Assembly (NCBI RefSeq): GCF_023952475.1
Contig: NZ_JALHRX010000031.1
Coordinates: forward strand, 1 to 37,614
DNA: 37,614 nucleotides
Origin: Cupriavidus sp. WGlv3
GTDB lineage: Bacteria > Pseudomonadota > Gammaproteobacteria > Burkholderiales > Burkholderiaceae
Reading direction: 5' to 3'
In this document: in pieces, positions 15,191-23,273 of the stretch
Position numbering within the stretch: the first letter of the stretch is position 1
How the letters are laid out: each line of letters opens with the position of its first letter
The notes under the pieces: generated by a model
Database searches by the model: none
What the model was told of the DNA's origin: nothing
What the model saw: the letters and a program-made list of their open reading frames with translations, nothing else
Program-made: the position numbers and the translations under genes

Positions 15191-18172
15191 CTACGCCGCC
15201 GATCCGAAAACGAAATCGATCGACGTATCGAGCGGCGGCACCTTCCGCTGGAGATCCACCAAATAGGACCCGAGCCGGTTGATGTGGTCCTTCCGGTAAG
15301 GCGACAGCGCCTGGAGCACCTCGGCGTCGACGGGATGGCCCTTCACTTGCAGCTCCTTCAGTTTGCGCGACATCCACTGCACGTTGTAGAGGATGACCAT
15401 GTTCGCGACGAGTTGGTTGTACTTGATGACTTTGCGCTGCTCGTGCCGGACGTTTTCCGCGATGACGTCGCCGCCGGACATCAGCCATTTCGCGAAATCG
15501 TTGAACTGCTCGCTCTTGTTCGTCGCGGCATGGATCGTCCGGCGCATTTCCGGGTCGTTGATATAGCGCAGCAGGAACAGGGTGCGGATCACCCGGCCGA
15601 GCTCGCGGAACGCGAAATACAGCTTGTTCTTGACACTCTCGGAGCCGAGGCGGCGCAGGATCGTCGATGGCGTCATACGGCCGGCCTTGATCGAGATGGC
15701 AACGCGCAGCATGTCCGGAAAATGCCTTTCGATCAGGGCCCAGTCGACGTTGCCGCGGAACAGTGGCTCGATGTTCCTGTAGCGACGGCGCCGGTCCGCC
15801 TTGTAGAAGCGCAGCTCCTTGATGTCGCGAATGCGGGGCATCAGCTTGATGCCGAGCAGGTGTGCGAGTGCGAAGACCGGCGCGCTCTGCGCCTGCGTAT
15901 CGCCGTGAACCGTGTCCGGCTGCACATCGGAGGTATTCTTGATCAGCCCGTCGAGGATGTAGACGGCTTCATGCACGCCGCACGGGATGAAGTGGCTGAA
16001 CAGCGCGATGTACTTGTCCGACACGTGGTAGTAGCCGATACCGCCATAGCCGCCGTACCGGATGTGATATTCGGATAGCAGATTCTGCTCATAGAGATTC
16101 CATTTCGTGCCGTCGGCCGAAACCCGGCTGCCGGAGCCCCAGAACTTCGGCAGCGCAAACTGGTTGTATGCGTTGATGACCCTGACGATGGCCTTGTCCA
16201 GGCGCTCCTCGGTCACGTGGCGCAGATTCAGCCAGGCAAGCTGCTTGCGGCTGAGGTTCTTTACCGAGCGCGCGGTCTGTGCCGGTCCGAGGTTACACCC
16301 ATAGCAGAACAGCGTTGTGATGAAGCGTTTGCGCGGCTCGTCGATCTTTGCCTCGAAGCCGGATAATGGGCCAAACAGTCGGTGTAAATCGAGCCACTGT
16401 TCGGTTTCGGTCAGGATGTCAAGGATGCTCACCGGCCGCATCGACGCCGTGATGGCCTGGTCGATCAACATCTTGTTTGGCGGGTCGGGCTTCTTCTCGA
16501 GCTTGTGGAGAATCAGACCCTGGTCGCCAATCTCGACGTAGTCGTTCTCCGGAAAGGTAGCGTCGACCTCGTCTGCCAATGCGCTGAGTTTGTCCTTCAG
16601 TTGCTGGACGAAGGCCCGGCCATCGACCGGGAAGTCGACGAATTCGGCATAGCGCGGCAGTTCCTCGCGGAACTCCTCCCACGATATCTGGTGTTCACGG
16701 GGATCGTCATACTGGTCGCTGTGCTCGACATAAACGTCGCCGGAGTTCAGTTCACGTCTGAGCTGGCTGAACACGCACAACTCGAAATATTTCCGGTGCA
16801 GCAGTCGAGCGGACCGCCCGTCCGGGAAGACAAATTTCTCCCACTTTTCCGGGATCCAGTCGAGCGGCAGCTCGGCGAGGTCCGCGTCGCCCAGCAGCAG
16901 GTATTCGCGACGTGACGCCCGGTATGGCTGGATCCAAGCGAGCGCGTCGAGCAGGGTATCGTCCTGCGAGCTAGAGCGCAGCGACAGGATGTCGAGGAAT
17001 TGGAACAGCAGCGACCGCAGATTCCTGTATGGGGCCAGCAAAAACGGGATGGCGTGATTGCCGGTATATGCGATGTGCTCGTTGCATCGGTTCAGGGCAC
17101 TGCTGGGATCGTCATTGAGGGATGCCCTCATGCGCGCGATGCGCTCGGCGGCTGGAGCCTCATCGTCTTGCAGGATGTGGAGCACATCGCGAAACTGACT
17201 GACAAGCGATTCGAGTTCGTCAGCGTGTGCGAGCCGATACTGTTTCATGCGCAGATCCGCCGTGCCTTCCAGGTTGCGGACCGTCTTGATGAAGATTTCC
17301 GCGACGTCATCAAGTGCCTTCTGCAGCTGCGCGAGGATGAACAGCACGGCAAGCGTGTAGCGCTTCGCCGGCTTGAGCACGCGCATCTCATGGATGTCGA
17401 GGGCTCGTGCTTCCAGGACGAGCTGCATGCGCTTGGGGACTGAAAGAATGTCCGGCGGGGGCGGCAAGCCGTCGGCCAACTCGGTTATGGCCTGGATGTG
17501 CTTGAGGAAGCTTGCCACCTCGCGCGGCCTTGGCCGTTTTGGTTCCCGCTTCAGTTCGTCCCAGGGCGTGCGTCCCGCCCGGTTGATGAAGAGAGCGTCG
17601 AGGCGGGCTCTGAGCGGCTCGTCCAGCGCCTCCGAGTAGGCCTGGTAGATGGCCTCGTGAAGCCGGCTGCGGGCGGAAGCAGCAATGCGCGAGAGTGTGG
17701 CCAGCGGCGGCAGTTCGTAGCGCTGCCTGATGAGTTCCTCAAGCAGCACGTTGACGATGTCCGGCAACTCTGCCTTCGTGCGCGCGGCGATGTCCGCCAC
17801 GACAGCAAGCCATTCATGGGTCAGCGCGTCAACAACGCGGATGCCGACAAATTCGCGCAGTACCTTCTGGTGCCGAGACTTGCTGCCCGACCTGTCATAG
17901 CGCTTGATCGTTGCGCGGGGCGGCGATCGGACCTTGAGCACCGAGCAAATATGGTCGACGATTTCGGGCGGCACGTCTGACATTGGCGGCATGTATCCCA
18001 GACGCTGGAGCAGTTTGAGCTGCGTCAGAATCAGCACGCGTGTTGGCGCCTGCCGGAACTGGCCGTACACGAAGCGGATTTCGGCGGCGCTGGGCGTGAA
18101 GACTGCCCGCAACTCGTCTGCCGCAATCTCCGCTGGCAGTAACGGGTACGCGGTTTCGGAAATCTGGTTCAT
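15191..18172 (-). CDS. tnpA: Tn3-family transposase TnpA
   Basis: A 993-residue DDE transposase, the normal size for Tn3-family enzymes. The N-terminal DNA-binding part (to about residue 170) includes 'TQLKLLQRLGYMP' and the Lys/Arg-rich 'RSGSKSRHQKVLREFVGI'. The catalytic half contains ADGTKW (Asp near 686), VHGDTQAQ (Asp near 758) and NKSEQFNDF (Glu near 887), the three acidic residues expected of the DDE centre, followed by NQLVANMVILYNV. It brings the ends together and copies the element into a target, leaving a cointegrate that the TnpS/TnpT system would resolve. It is 51 bases downstream of the tnpC-like gene and is transcribed in the same direction. Confidence 0.94.
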   Translation of the reverse strand: MNQISETAYPLLPAEIAADELRAVFTPSAAEIRFVYGQFRQAPTRVLILTQLKLLQRLGYMPPMSDVPPEIVDHICSVLKVRSPPRATIKRYDRSGSKSRHQKVLREFVGIRVVDALTHEWLAVVADIAARTKAELPDIVNVLLEELIRQRYELPPLATLSRIAASARSRLHEAIYQAYSEALDEPLRARLDALFINRAGRTPWDELKREPKRPRPREVASFLKHIQAITELADGLPPPPDILSVPKRMQLVLEARALDIHEMRVLKPAKRYTLAVLFILAQLQKALDDVAEIFIKTVRNLEGTADLRMKQYRLAHADELESLVSQFRDVLHILQDDEAPAAERIARMRASLNDDPSSALNRCNEHIAYTGNHAIPFLLAPYRNLRSLLFQFLDILSLRSSSQDDTLLDALAWIQPYRASRREYLLLGDADLAELPLDWIPEKWEKFVFPDGRSARLLHRKYFELCVFSQLRRELNSGDVYVEHSDQYDDPREHQISWEEFREELPRYAEFVDFPVDGRAFVQQLKDKLSALADEVDATFPENDYVEIGDQGLILHKLEKKPDPPNKMLIDQAITASMRPVSILDILTETEQWLDLHRLFGPLSGFEAKIDEPRKRFITTLFCYGCNLGPAQTARSVKNLSRKQLAWLNLRHVTEERLDKAIVRVINAYNQFALPKFWGSGSRVSADGTKWNLYEQNLLSEYHIRYGGYGGIGYYHVSDKYIALFSHFIPCGVHEAVYILDGLIKNTSDVQPDTVHGDTQAQSAPVFALAHLLGIKLMPRIRDIKELRFYKADRRRRYRNIEPLFRGNVDWALIERHFPDMLRVAISIKAGRMTPSTILRRLGSESVKNKLYFAFRELGRVIRTLFLLRYINDPEMRRTIHAATNKSEQFNDFAKWLMSGGDVIAENVRHEQRKVIKYNQLVANMVILYNVQWMSRKLKELQVKGHPVDAEVLQALSPYRKDHINRLGSYLVDLQRKVPPLDTSIDFVFGSAA

Positions 18173-18223
18173 AGGTGCCGCGCGAATCGAGCCAGCCGGT
18201 ACCGTTGCAGCATTTTCCGCGTG

Positions 18224-18658
18224 TCAGCGTTGCGGCAATCTGAGCGAGCCCGATAACACCGCAGCGGCAAGGTCCGCATCGCTCATGCCCAGGATCCGGT
18301 CGATCGTGCCGTGCGACAGCTCGTCTGTCAGCGCGAGAATATCGTCGAGCAGCGCCGCCAGCCGCTCGATCCGCGCGCTCAGATGAGCAAGTTCTTCGCG
18401 CTCCTGCGGTGTGAGCGGCCCGGATCGCCACCGTGTAACCTGCTCGCGCTGGATCGGCAGAAAATCCCGTTGCTCGCCGTAGACCTGGCGCGTCCGGGCC
18501 AGGGTGGCGTCGTCAAGCACATGGGGTCGCGACCGGCACCGGGTCAGAGCGTCGAAGGTAGCCTGTACCTCTTCAATCTGCGCGCCGGCGAGATCAAGAA
18601 TGACCGGCAGCGCAGCGATCGGCTGCCAGGCCGGTGTTTGCGGTTCGTTCGTGTTCAT
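18224..18658 (-). CDS. tnpC: TnpC-like protein upstream of tnpA
   Basis: A 144-residue acidic, helical protein without signal peptide or membrane segments, encoded immediately ahead of tnpA on the same strand. In Tn4652 a small tnpC gene in the transposition region lowers TnpA level after transcription; the position, size and company here fit, but I cannot confirm sequence similarity. The start at 18658 (MNTNEPQTPAWQP) is preferred; the frame is open 14 codons upstream. The central region (QRDFLPIQREQVTRWRSGPLTPQEREELAHLSARIERL) is predicted to form two helices. If the assignment is right, it limits transposition frequency. Confidence 0.5.
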   Translation of the reverse strand: MNTNEPQTPAWQPIAALPVILDLAGAQIEEVQATFDALTRCRSRPHVLDDATLARTRQVYGEQRDFLPIQREQVTRWRSGPLTPQEREELAHLSARIERLAALLDDILALTDELSHGTIDRILGMSDADLAAAVLSGSLRLPQR

Positions 18659-18796
18659 GAGGCTCGGTTTCCTGTCGGGCGGTTGCTCATGGCACTGCAT
18701 CGGTCCAGCGCCGCCAGGCGAGGACCGAAGGCCCGATTGTAGCGCGGGCGCTGAGGCACTCCGCGGTACTCCGAAAGCCGTTGTTCGCTGTTTGGC

Positions 18797-19744
18797 TCAA
18801 CTGGCGCGACGTCTGGCTGTACGCGCTGGCGCGGATTCGTCGCGGCCCTTGAGCTGGCCCTGCAACAGGGCTACCTGCTGGGTCAGGGAATCGCGCTCGC
18901 GCCGCAGTTCGCGCGTTTCTTCCATGACACCGGCGAGCTGTTTTTCATGCCGTTCGGCCAGCCGCCGCTGTTCAGCAGCGTCGGCGGAGAGACGCTGCCC
19001 GTCGGCCACAAGTTGCTCGTTTCGTTGCCGGGTCTTCGAAACGGCCGCTTCCGCGCGACGCTGGGCTTCGCGCGCTTCGTCGGTCTGCAGCATGACGAGC
19101 TTCTGCACGCCTTCGAGCCGGGCGGTGGCCTGGTCGACCTCCGCCCGCAGGGCGGCCTCGTGTTCGGCGCGGGCAGCCCGCACAGCTTCCAGTTCGCGGG
19201 CATGGGTGGACTGCGCTTCGTGCAGGGCCTGGTCCGATTGCGCGCGCACGGCATCGCGCTCAGCCACGGCTGCTTCGGCCTGGCGGATGGCTGCGTCCAG
19301 CTGGGTCTGGCCCCTGGCGTGATCGGCAAGCGCGGTGGCGAGCCGCGCCTGCAGGTCGTCAACCTGAGTGCGAAGCGTTTGTACTTCCGCCTGCAATCCC
19401 GCATTGGCGACCTGCAGCGATTCGGCGCGCGTGGTTGCGGCGGCCGCTTCGGCCTCAAACTCCCCGCTGCGCTGCGCAAAGACCTGTTCTCCCTGCGCGA
19501 CGGCCAACGCCCAGACAGACAGCATGGCGTTGGCGACGGCTGGCGGCAATGCGGCAGAGAGCGCGTCGTTGCGCGCCTGCTCGTCCTTCCACAGCTTCAG
19601 CTCGTCATTGATGGTGGTGCGGCTGCCCTGGCGAATCTCGGCGTAGATCAGGTCGACGGTGAGCTCATGCGGGTGTCGGCCCGCGGCAACCAGGCGCGCG
19701 GCTGCTTCACGGGTGCGTAGACGGGTATCGCTGATACGGCTCAT
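18797..19744 (-). CDS. tnpT: TnpT-like coiled-coil DNA-binding accessory factor (copy 1)
   Basis: A protein of about 315 residues. A KfrA-type N-terminal DNA-binding domain (RTREAAARLVAAGRHPHELT, then VDLIYAEIRQGSRTTINDEL) is followed by more than 200 residues of Ala/Glu/Gln/Arg-rich coiled coil and a basic tail (ARTARRRAS). It is divergent from the tyrosine recombinase gene tnpS, the arrangement of tnpT/tnpS of Tn4651, where TnpT binds the resolution site and helps TnpS. ATG at 19744 starts at the domain; another ATG at 19792 would add 16 residues and bring it to nine bases from the core site. Neither has a Shine-Dalgarno sequence. Confidence 0.8.
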   Translation of the reverse strand: MSRISDTRLRTREAAARLVAAGRHPHELTVDLIYAEIRQGSRTTINDELKLWKDEQARNDALSAALPPAVANAMLSVWALAVAQGEQVFAQRSGEFEAEAAAATTRAESLQVANAGLQAEVQTLRTQVDDLQARLATALADHARGQTQLDAAIRQAEAAVAERDAVRAQSDQALHEAQSTHARELEAVRAARAEHEAALRAEVDQATARLEGVQKLVMLQTDEAREAQRRAEAAVSKTRQRNEQLVADGQRLSADAAEQRRLAERHEKQLAGVMEETRELRRERDSLTQQVALLQGQLKGRDESAPARTARRRAS

Positions 19745-19792
19745 GGGCGGAAGCGGCTGAGAGGTGGAATTTCTGGATTCTGAATAATGCAT

Positions 19793-19875
19793 ATGATCGT
19801 ATTACGTTATATACGTAATCACAAGCGCCAGAAATTTACGATAACGCGCATAATCGTAAGCTTCGTAGGTGTACG
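19793..19875. other. putative resolution site (rst) core between tnpT and tnpS, copy 1
   Basis: This AT-rich gap holds ATTACGTTATATACGTAAT at 19801-19819: 7-base arms ATTACGT/ACGTAAT around TATAT, the shape of a tyrosine-recombinase core. TACGTTATA-N-A-N-GTAAT recurs at 28521-28537 upstream of the second tnpT (14 of 17 bases shared). The sequence to the right (TTACGATAACG and CATAATCGTAAG) has further partial repeats that may be accessory TnpT sites. By analogy with Tn4651, recombination here resolves cointegrates. Confidence 0.6.
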
Positions 19876-21081
19876 ATGCGGAACCCCGCCGCAAAATCGT
19901 GTCAGTCCATGAACTTGCCCGCTCCAGCACACGAATCAGTCCTGCCGATCGTATTGCCCTCTGCACTGGACGGCCGTGACGGCACTAACCGGGCGCGCGC
20001 CGCCAACCGGCAGGTCACGGCCGATACCGACCTTGAGGCCGTACGCTTGTGGCTTGCCGAGTACGCCAGTTCGCCGCACACCCTGCGCAGCTACCGAAAG
20101 GAAGTGGTGCGGCTGCTCGTCTGGGCAACACGCACGCTGGGCAAGCCGATGTCGAGCCTCACGCGCGAGGATTTCCTGCTTTATGAGCAGTTTCTGGCCG
20201 CGCCGACGGCCGACTGGACCGACCCGGCCCTGCCGCGCCGCGGCGGCGCGCGGCGGCTTTTCGATGGGCCGCTGTCCGAGCGCAGCCGCCGTCAGGCGCT
20301 CGGCATCCTTTCCGGACTGCTCGACTACCTTGTCGCGGCCGGCTACCTCGCGGGCAATCCGCTTGCCCTGCGCCGCAGCCGCTCAACGCGTGGCTCGCGC
20401 GCTCGACGCGTCGAGCGTTATCTCGATCATGCGCTGTGGCAGGTGGTGCTCGCGTCGATGGAGGGCTGGCCGCAGGGCACGCCGCGCGAGTGCCAGCATT
20501 ACGAGCGCAGCCGCTGGGTGATGCGCTTTCTCTACCATACAGCGCTGCGCGCGAGCGAAGCCGCCCGCGCGAGGGCAGCCGACTTCGTCCAGCGGCGGGG
20601 GCGCTGGTGGCTGTACGTTGTCGGCAAGGGTGGCGCCGAGGGCGAGGTACCAGTGAGCGACGCGTTGATGGCCGAGTTTGCTCGCTATCGCGCGTTCCAC
20701 GGCCTGCCGCCGATGCCCGCGCCCGGTGAGCTGAGCCCGGCCATTCTGAGCGTCGCCGGCGACGCGCAGCGGCACCTCACGCCGACGGCGGTCTATCTGA
20801 TCGCGAAGGAGGTGTTCCGGCGGGCGGCCGCCGTGTTGGAGGCGAGCGATCCGGCCGGCGCGGTGACGCTGACGCGTGCCTCGACGCACTGGCTGCGCCA
20901 TTCTGCGGCTTCGCACCAGGCCGACGCCGGCACCGATATCCGTTTTATCCAGAAGAACCTGCGGCATGCCTCGATTGAGACGACTGGCATCTACCTGCAC
21001 GCCGAGGACGATCGGCGGCATGCGCACACCGTGGGCGAGCAACAGTGTCAACCATCCACCACGCCCGCTTTGCCACAGTAG
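19876..21081 (+). CDS. tnpS: TnpS-like tyrosine recombinase (cointegrate resolution, copy 1)
   Basis: A 401-residue phage-integrase-family recombinase. A SAM-like N-terminal core-binding domain lies at about residues 50-170 (LRSYRKEVVRLLVWATRTLG). The catalytic domain carries Arg in HTALRASEAARA, HWLRH (His and Arg), LRHASIETTGIY (His and the nucleophile Tyr). All catalytic residues are visible, so it should be active. ATG at 19876 is followed by another at 19909; no strong ribosome site precedes either. It is divergent from tnpT across the presumed rst site, and is expected to resolve cointegrates made by TnpA. Confidence 0.88.
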   Translation: MRNPAAKSCQSMNLPAPAHESVLPIVLPSALDGRDGTNRARAANRQVTADTDLEAVRLWLAEYASSPHTLRSYRKEVVRLLVWATRTLGKPMSSLTREDFLLYEQFLAAPTADWTDPALPRRGGARRLFDGPLSERSRRQALGILSGLLDYLVAAGYLAGNPLALRRSRSTRGSRARRVERYLDHALWQVVLASMEGWPQGTPRECQHYERSRWVMRFLYHTALRASEAARARAADFVQRRGRWWLYVVGKGGAEGEVPVSDALMAEFARYRAFHGLPPMPAPGELSPAILSVAGDAQRHLTPTAVYLIAKEVFRRAAAVLEASDPAGAVTLTRASTHWLRHSAASHQADAGTDIRFIQKNLRHASIETTGIYLHAEDDRRHAHTVGEQQCQPSTTPALPQ

Positions 21082-21316
21082 GCGCTGATCGCCCCTGTCA
21101 TTTGTGAGGCGCTCGGCCCTTTCCATCGGCCTCGAATGGATCGGCCTAGCCAAGGCCTAGCCGGGGTTTCCGCTGGCGTCGCGTAGGCGCCGGCATCGAG
21201 AGAGTCAGTGACTGATTTGGTCCGCCGCCGGGTGAGGCGCATTTTGACGGTTCCGCCGACGAAAACCACGTGTCGCAGAAACACCGCAGTCGCCTCTATG
21301 GGCCTCCGAAAATCCA

Positions 21317-21346
21317 TTGCGGTCCCATGAAACATTTTGGTATGCT
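21317..21346 (+). promoter_or_regulatory. predicted sigma-70 promoter of the porin/ABC operon
   Basis: TTGCGG (21317-21322), an 18-base spacer and TATGCT (21341-21346). TG at 21338-21339 makes an extended -10. Transcription would begin near 21353 and leave about 280 bases of untranslated leader. Both hexamers are only partial matches. Confidence 0.5.
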
Positions 21347-21352
21347 GCGCCC

Positions 21353-21630
21353 GGTCATCACTAAGGGTTCTCCCCATGGACTGTTGTTCTAGTCGGCGCC
21401 ACGCCGATCACTGAACGGCTAGTCAGTCAAGGCGACATCTCGCCACTGCCTAGCCGTTACCGGCGGGTAGTGGCAACCATGCAGATTCTCCTGTGTGGCC
21501 ACCTCCCGATTTTTCTTGTTAGCGATCTACCGAGTAGGCAGATGCGGGTGACGTTTGCGCTCACTCTTTGGCCCTCTCGGGTAGTCGCCCCGAGCCTACA
21601 CGCGCCATAGAAGCGCGTGAGGGAGGTCTC
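21353..21630 (+). promoter_or_regulatory. structured ~280-nt 5' leader (candidate riboswitch or attenuator)
   Basis: Five nested or successive hairpins occur with no gene: TCGGCG/CGCCGA (21393-21407); AACGGCTAG/CTAGCCGTT (21414-21422 with 21450-21458) enclosing GGCGA/TCGCC (21431-21444); GTGGC/GCCAC (21470-21502); CTCGGG/CCCGAG (21576-21594); and CACGCGC/GCGCGTG (21599-21619). The last ends right at the ribosome site GGGAGG, so it could gate translation. The pair enclosing an inner hairpin is typical of aptamer domains. I could not match it to the Mn (yybP-ykoY), Mg (M-box) or guanidine classes from memory. Bases 21082-21352 show no gene and only the promoter. Confidence 0.5.
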
Positions 21631-23067
21631 ATGTCGTTCATTACCTGTTTTCAGTTTGCCTTCTCCGCCCTCACCCTTTTGAAGGGCACTCGTTGGTCGG
21701 CCCGCACGCTCGCGGCGCTGACCGTGGTGCTCCTAGCCATTGGTCTCGCACCGGCGCATGCCCAGAACGCCGGTGAAAGCCAGCCGGCTTCCGGCGCTGC
21801 CCCCGGCAATGCGACGGCAGATCCGATGGAGGACCGTTTTGCCTTCCACGGGCAAGCCACCTACATCTGGCAGCGCAAGCCTTCGTTTGGCGCGGCCTAT
21901 TCCGGCGAGCACAGCCTCGGCACGGAACGGGCCAAGAGTTATTCGTTCACCAGCACGCTCGACCTGGGCCTGCGCCTATGGCAAGGGGCAGAGTTTCACT
22001 TCAATCCTGAAGTCTCGCAGGGTGTGCCCTTCTCTGGCCTGCATGGTCTCGGAGGCCTGACCAACGGGGAACTGGCCAAATCGTCGGGCACCAATCCTAC
22101 GTTCTACCGGGCCCGCGCCTTCGTGCGCCAGACCTGGGGCCTGGGTGGTGGCGAGGAGAAGCTTGATGCCGACTTCAACCAGTTTGCGCGAACCGTCGAC
22201 AAACAGCGCGTCGTGCTGACCGCTGGCAACTTCGGCGTGCTCGACGTCTTCGACCTGAACCCCTACGGCTCCGACCCGCGCACCCAGTTCATGAACTGGT
22301 CATCGCTGACACATGGCTCGTTCGACTATCCCGCCGATGCGCGCGGCTACAACTGGGGCGTGTCGCTAGAGTACGTGGGCGATGGCTGGTCGGCGCGCTT
22401 TGGTCATTTCCTGCAACCGCTCGAATCCAACGGACTGAAGCTCGACACACGGATGTTTGAGCACTACGGCGACATCCTGGAGCTTGAAAAGCGCTATACC
22501 CTCGCTGGCCGTCCCGGAGCGGCGCGCCTGCTGCTCTGGCGCAATAAAGCGAAGATGGGCAAGTTCAGCGATGCCATCGCATTCGGGCAGGCCAACAACG
22601 TGACGCCCGATGTTGCCGACGTGCGCGCGGAACATGCCAAGGTGGGCGTGGGCATTACGTTGCTGCAGGAGGTCAATGATTCGCTGGGCGTGTTCTTCCG
22701 CGCCAATATGTCGGACGACAAGACGGAAACCTACGCCTTTACCGAGATCGGCAAGCAAATTGCCGGCGGCGGCACGCTCAAAGGCACGTCCTGGGGACGG
22801 CCCAATGACGAACTCGGGGTGGCGATGGCCGTCAACATGCTGCGATCACCGCACCGGGACTACCTGGCCGCCGGCGGTCTGGGAGCGTTCCTCGGCGATG
22901 GCGCATTGCGCTATGGACCGGAACAAGTGCTCGAGATCTATTACAGCCTGGCGTTGTTGAAGTACTTCAGCGTCAGTCCGAATTTTCAATACATCCGCAA
23001 CCCGGGCTACAACCGGGACCGGGGGCCGGCAACATTCTATGGCGTCCGGTTCCACGCCGAGTTCTGA
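21631..23067 (+). CDS. outer-membrane porin (carbohydrate-porin/OprB-like)
   Basis: A 478-residue exported beta-barrel protein. The signal peptide hydrophobic core is at about residues 26-40 (TLAALTVVLLAIGLAPAHA) with cleavage after AHA; about 20 residues precede it, unusually long. The mature protein has alternating aromatic/polar strands, 'FHGQATYIWQRKPSF' at the start and a terminal strand 'GPATFYGVRFHAEF' ending in phenylalanine, the BamA recognition feature. 'NFGVLDVFDLNPYGSDPRTQFMNWS' is typical of OprB-like porins. GGGAGG precedes the ATG at 21631, which lies right behind a hairpin. As the first gene of the cargo operon it presumably admits the solute for the ABC transporter; the solute is unknown. 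Confidence 0.82.
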   Translation: MSFITCFQFAFSALTLLKGTRWSARTLAALTVVLLAIGLAPAHAQNAGESQPASGAAPGNATADPMEDRFAFHGQATYIWQRKPSFGAAYSGEHSLGTERAKSYSFTSTLDLGLRLWQGAEFHFNPEVSQGVPFSGLHGLGGLTNGELAKSSGTNPTFYRARAFVRQTWGLGGGEEKLDADFNQFARTVDKQRVVLTAGNFGVLDVFDLNPYGSDPRTQFMNWSSLTHGSFDYPADARGYNWGVSLEYVGDGWSARFGHFLQPLESNGLKLDTRMFEHYGDILELEKRYTLAGRPGAARLLLWRNKAKMGKFSDAIAFGQANNVTPDVADVRAEHAKVGVGITLLQEVNDSLGVFFRANMSDDKTETYAFTEIGKQIAGGGTLKGTSWGRPNDELGVAMAVNMLRSPHRDYLAAGGLGAFLGDGALRYGPEQVLEIYYSLALLKYFSVSPNFQYIRNPGYNRDRGPATFYGVRFHAEF

Positions 23068-23108
23068 GGCGCAGAGCGATAGTATCCCAGTGAACAGGAG
23101 GAGCCATT

Positions 23109-23156
23109 ATGGATGACGCCTCTAGTCGCTGTGCTGCGCCTGCCAACTACCCGTAG
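23109..23156 (+). CDS. 15-codon ORF with a strong ribosome binding site
   Basis: ATG at 23109 follows AGGAGGAG (23096-23103) by five bases, the best ribosome site in the operon. The frame encodes MDDASSRCAAPANYP and stops at TAG 23154-23156. It sits between the porin and permease genes in a 205-base gap. It may be a leader peptide, a genuine microprotein, or the start of a gene that has been lost. There is no run of regulatory codons that would mark a classical attenuator. Confidence 0.3.
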   Translation: MDDASSRCAAPANYP

Positions 23157-23273
23157 CCGCTGGCGACCCGGCCAGGGTAGTGAATCCAATGGCTCGCGAA
23201 CCTGTTCTGACCAAGCTGCCAGCACACGCTTCGTGGGCTTCCGTTTAACCATGCTGTCGGCCAAGGAAGCCCC

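Noticed and set aside
21353..21630. Known yybP-ykoY (Mn) riboswitch call for the cargo leader
   Set aside because: GGGTAGT-like strings occur, but the conserved GGGGAGUAG and paired loop sequences could not be found, so no class is named.
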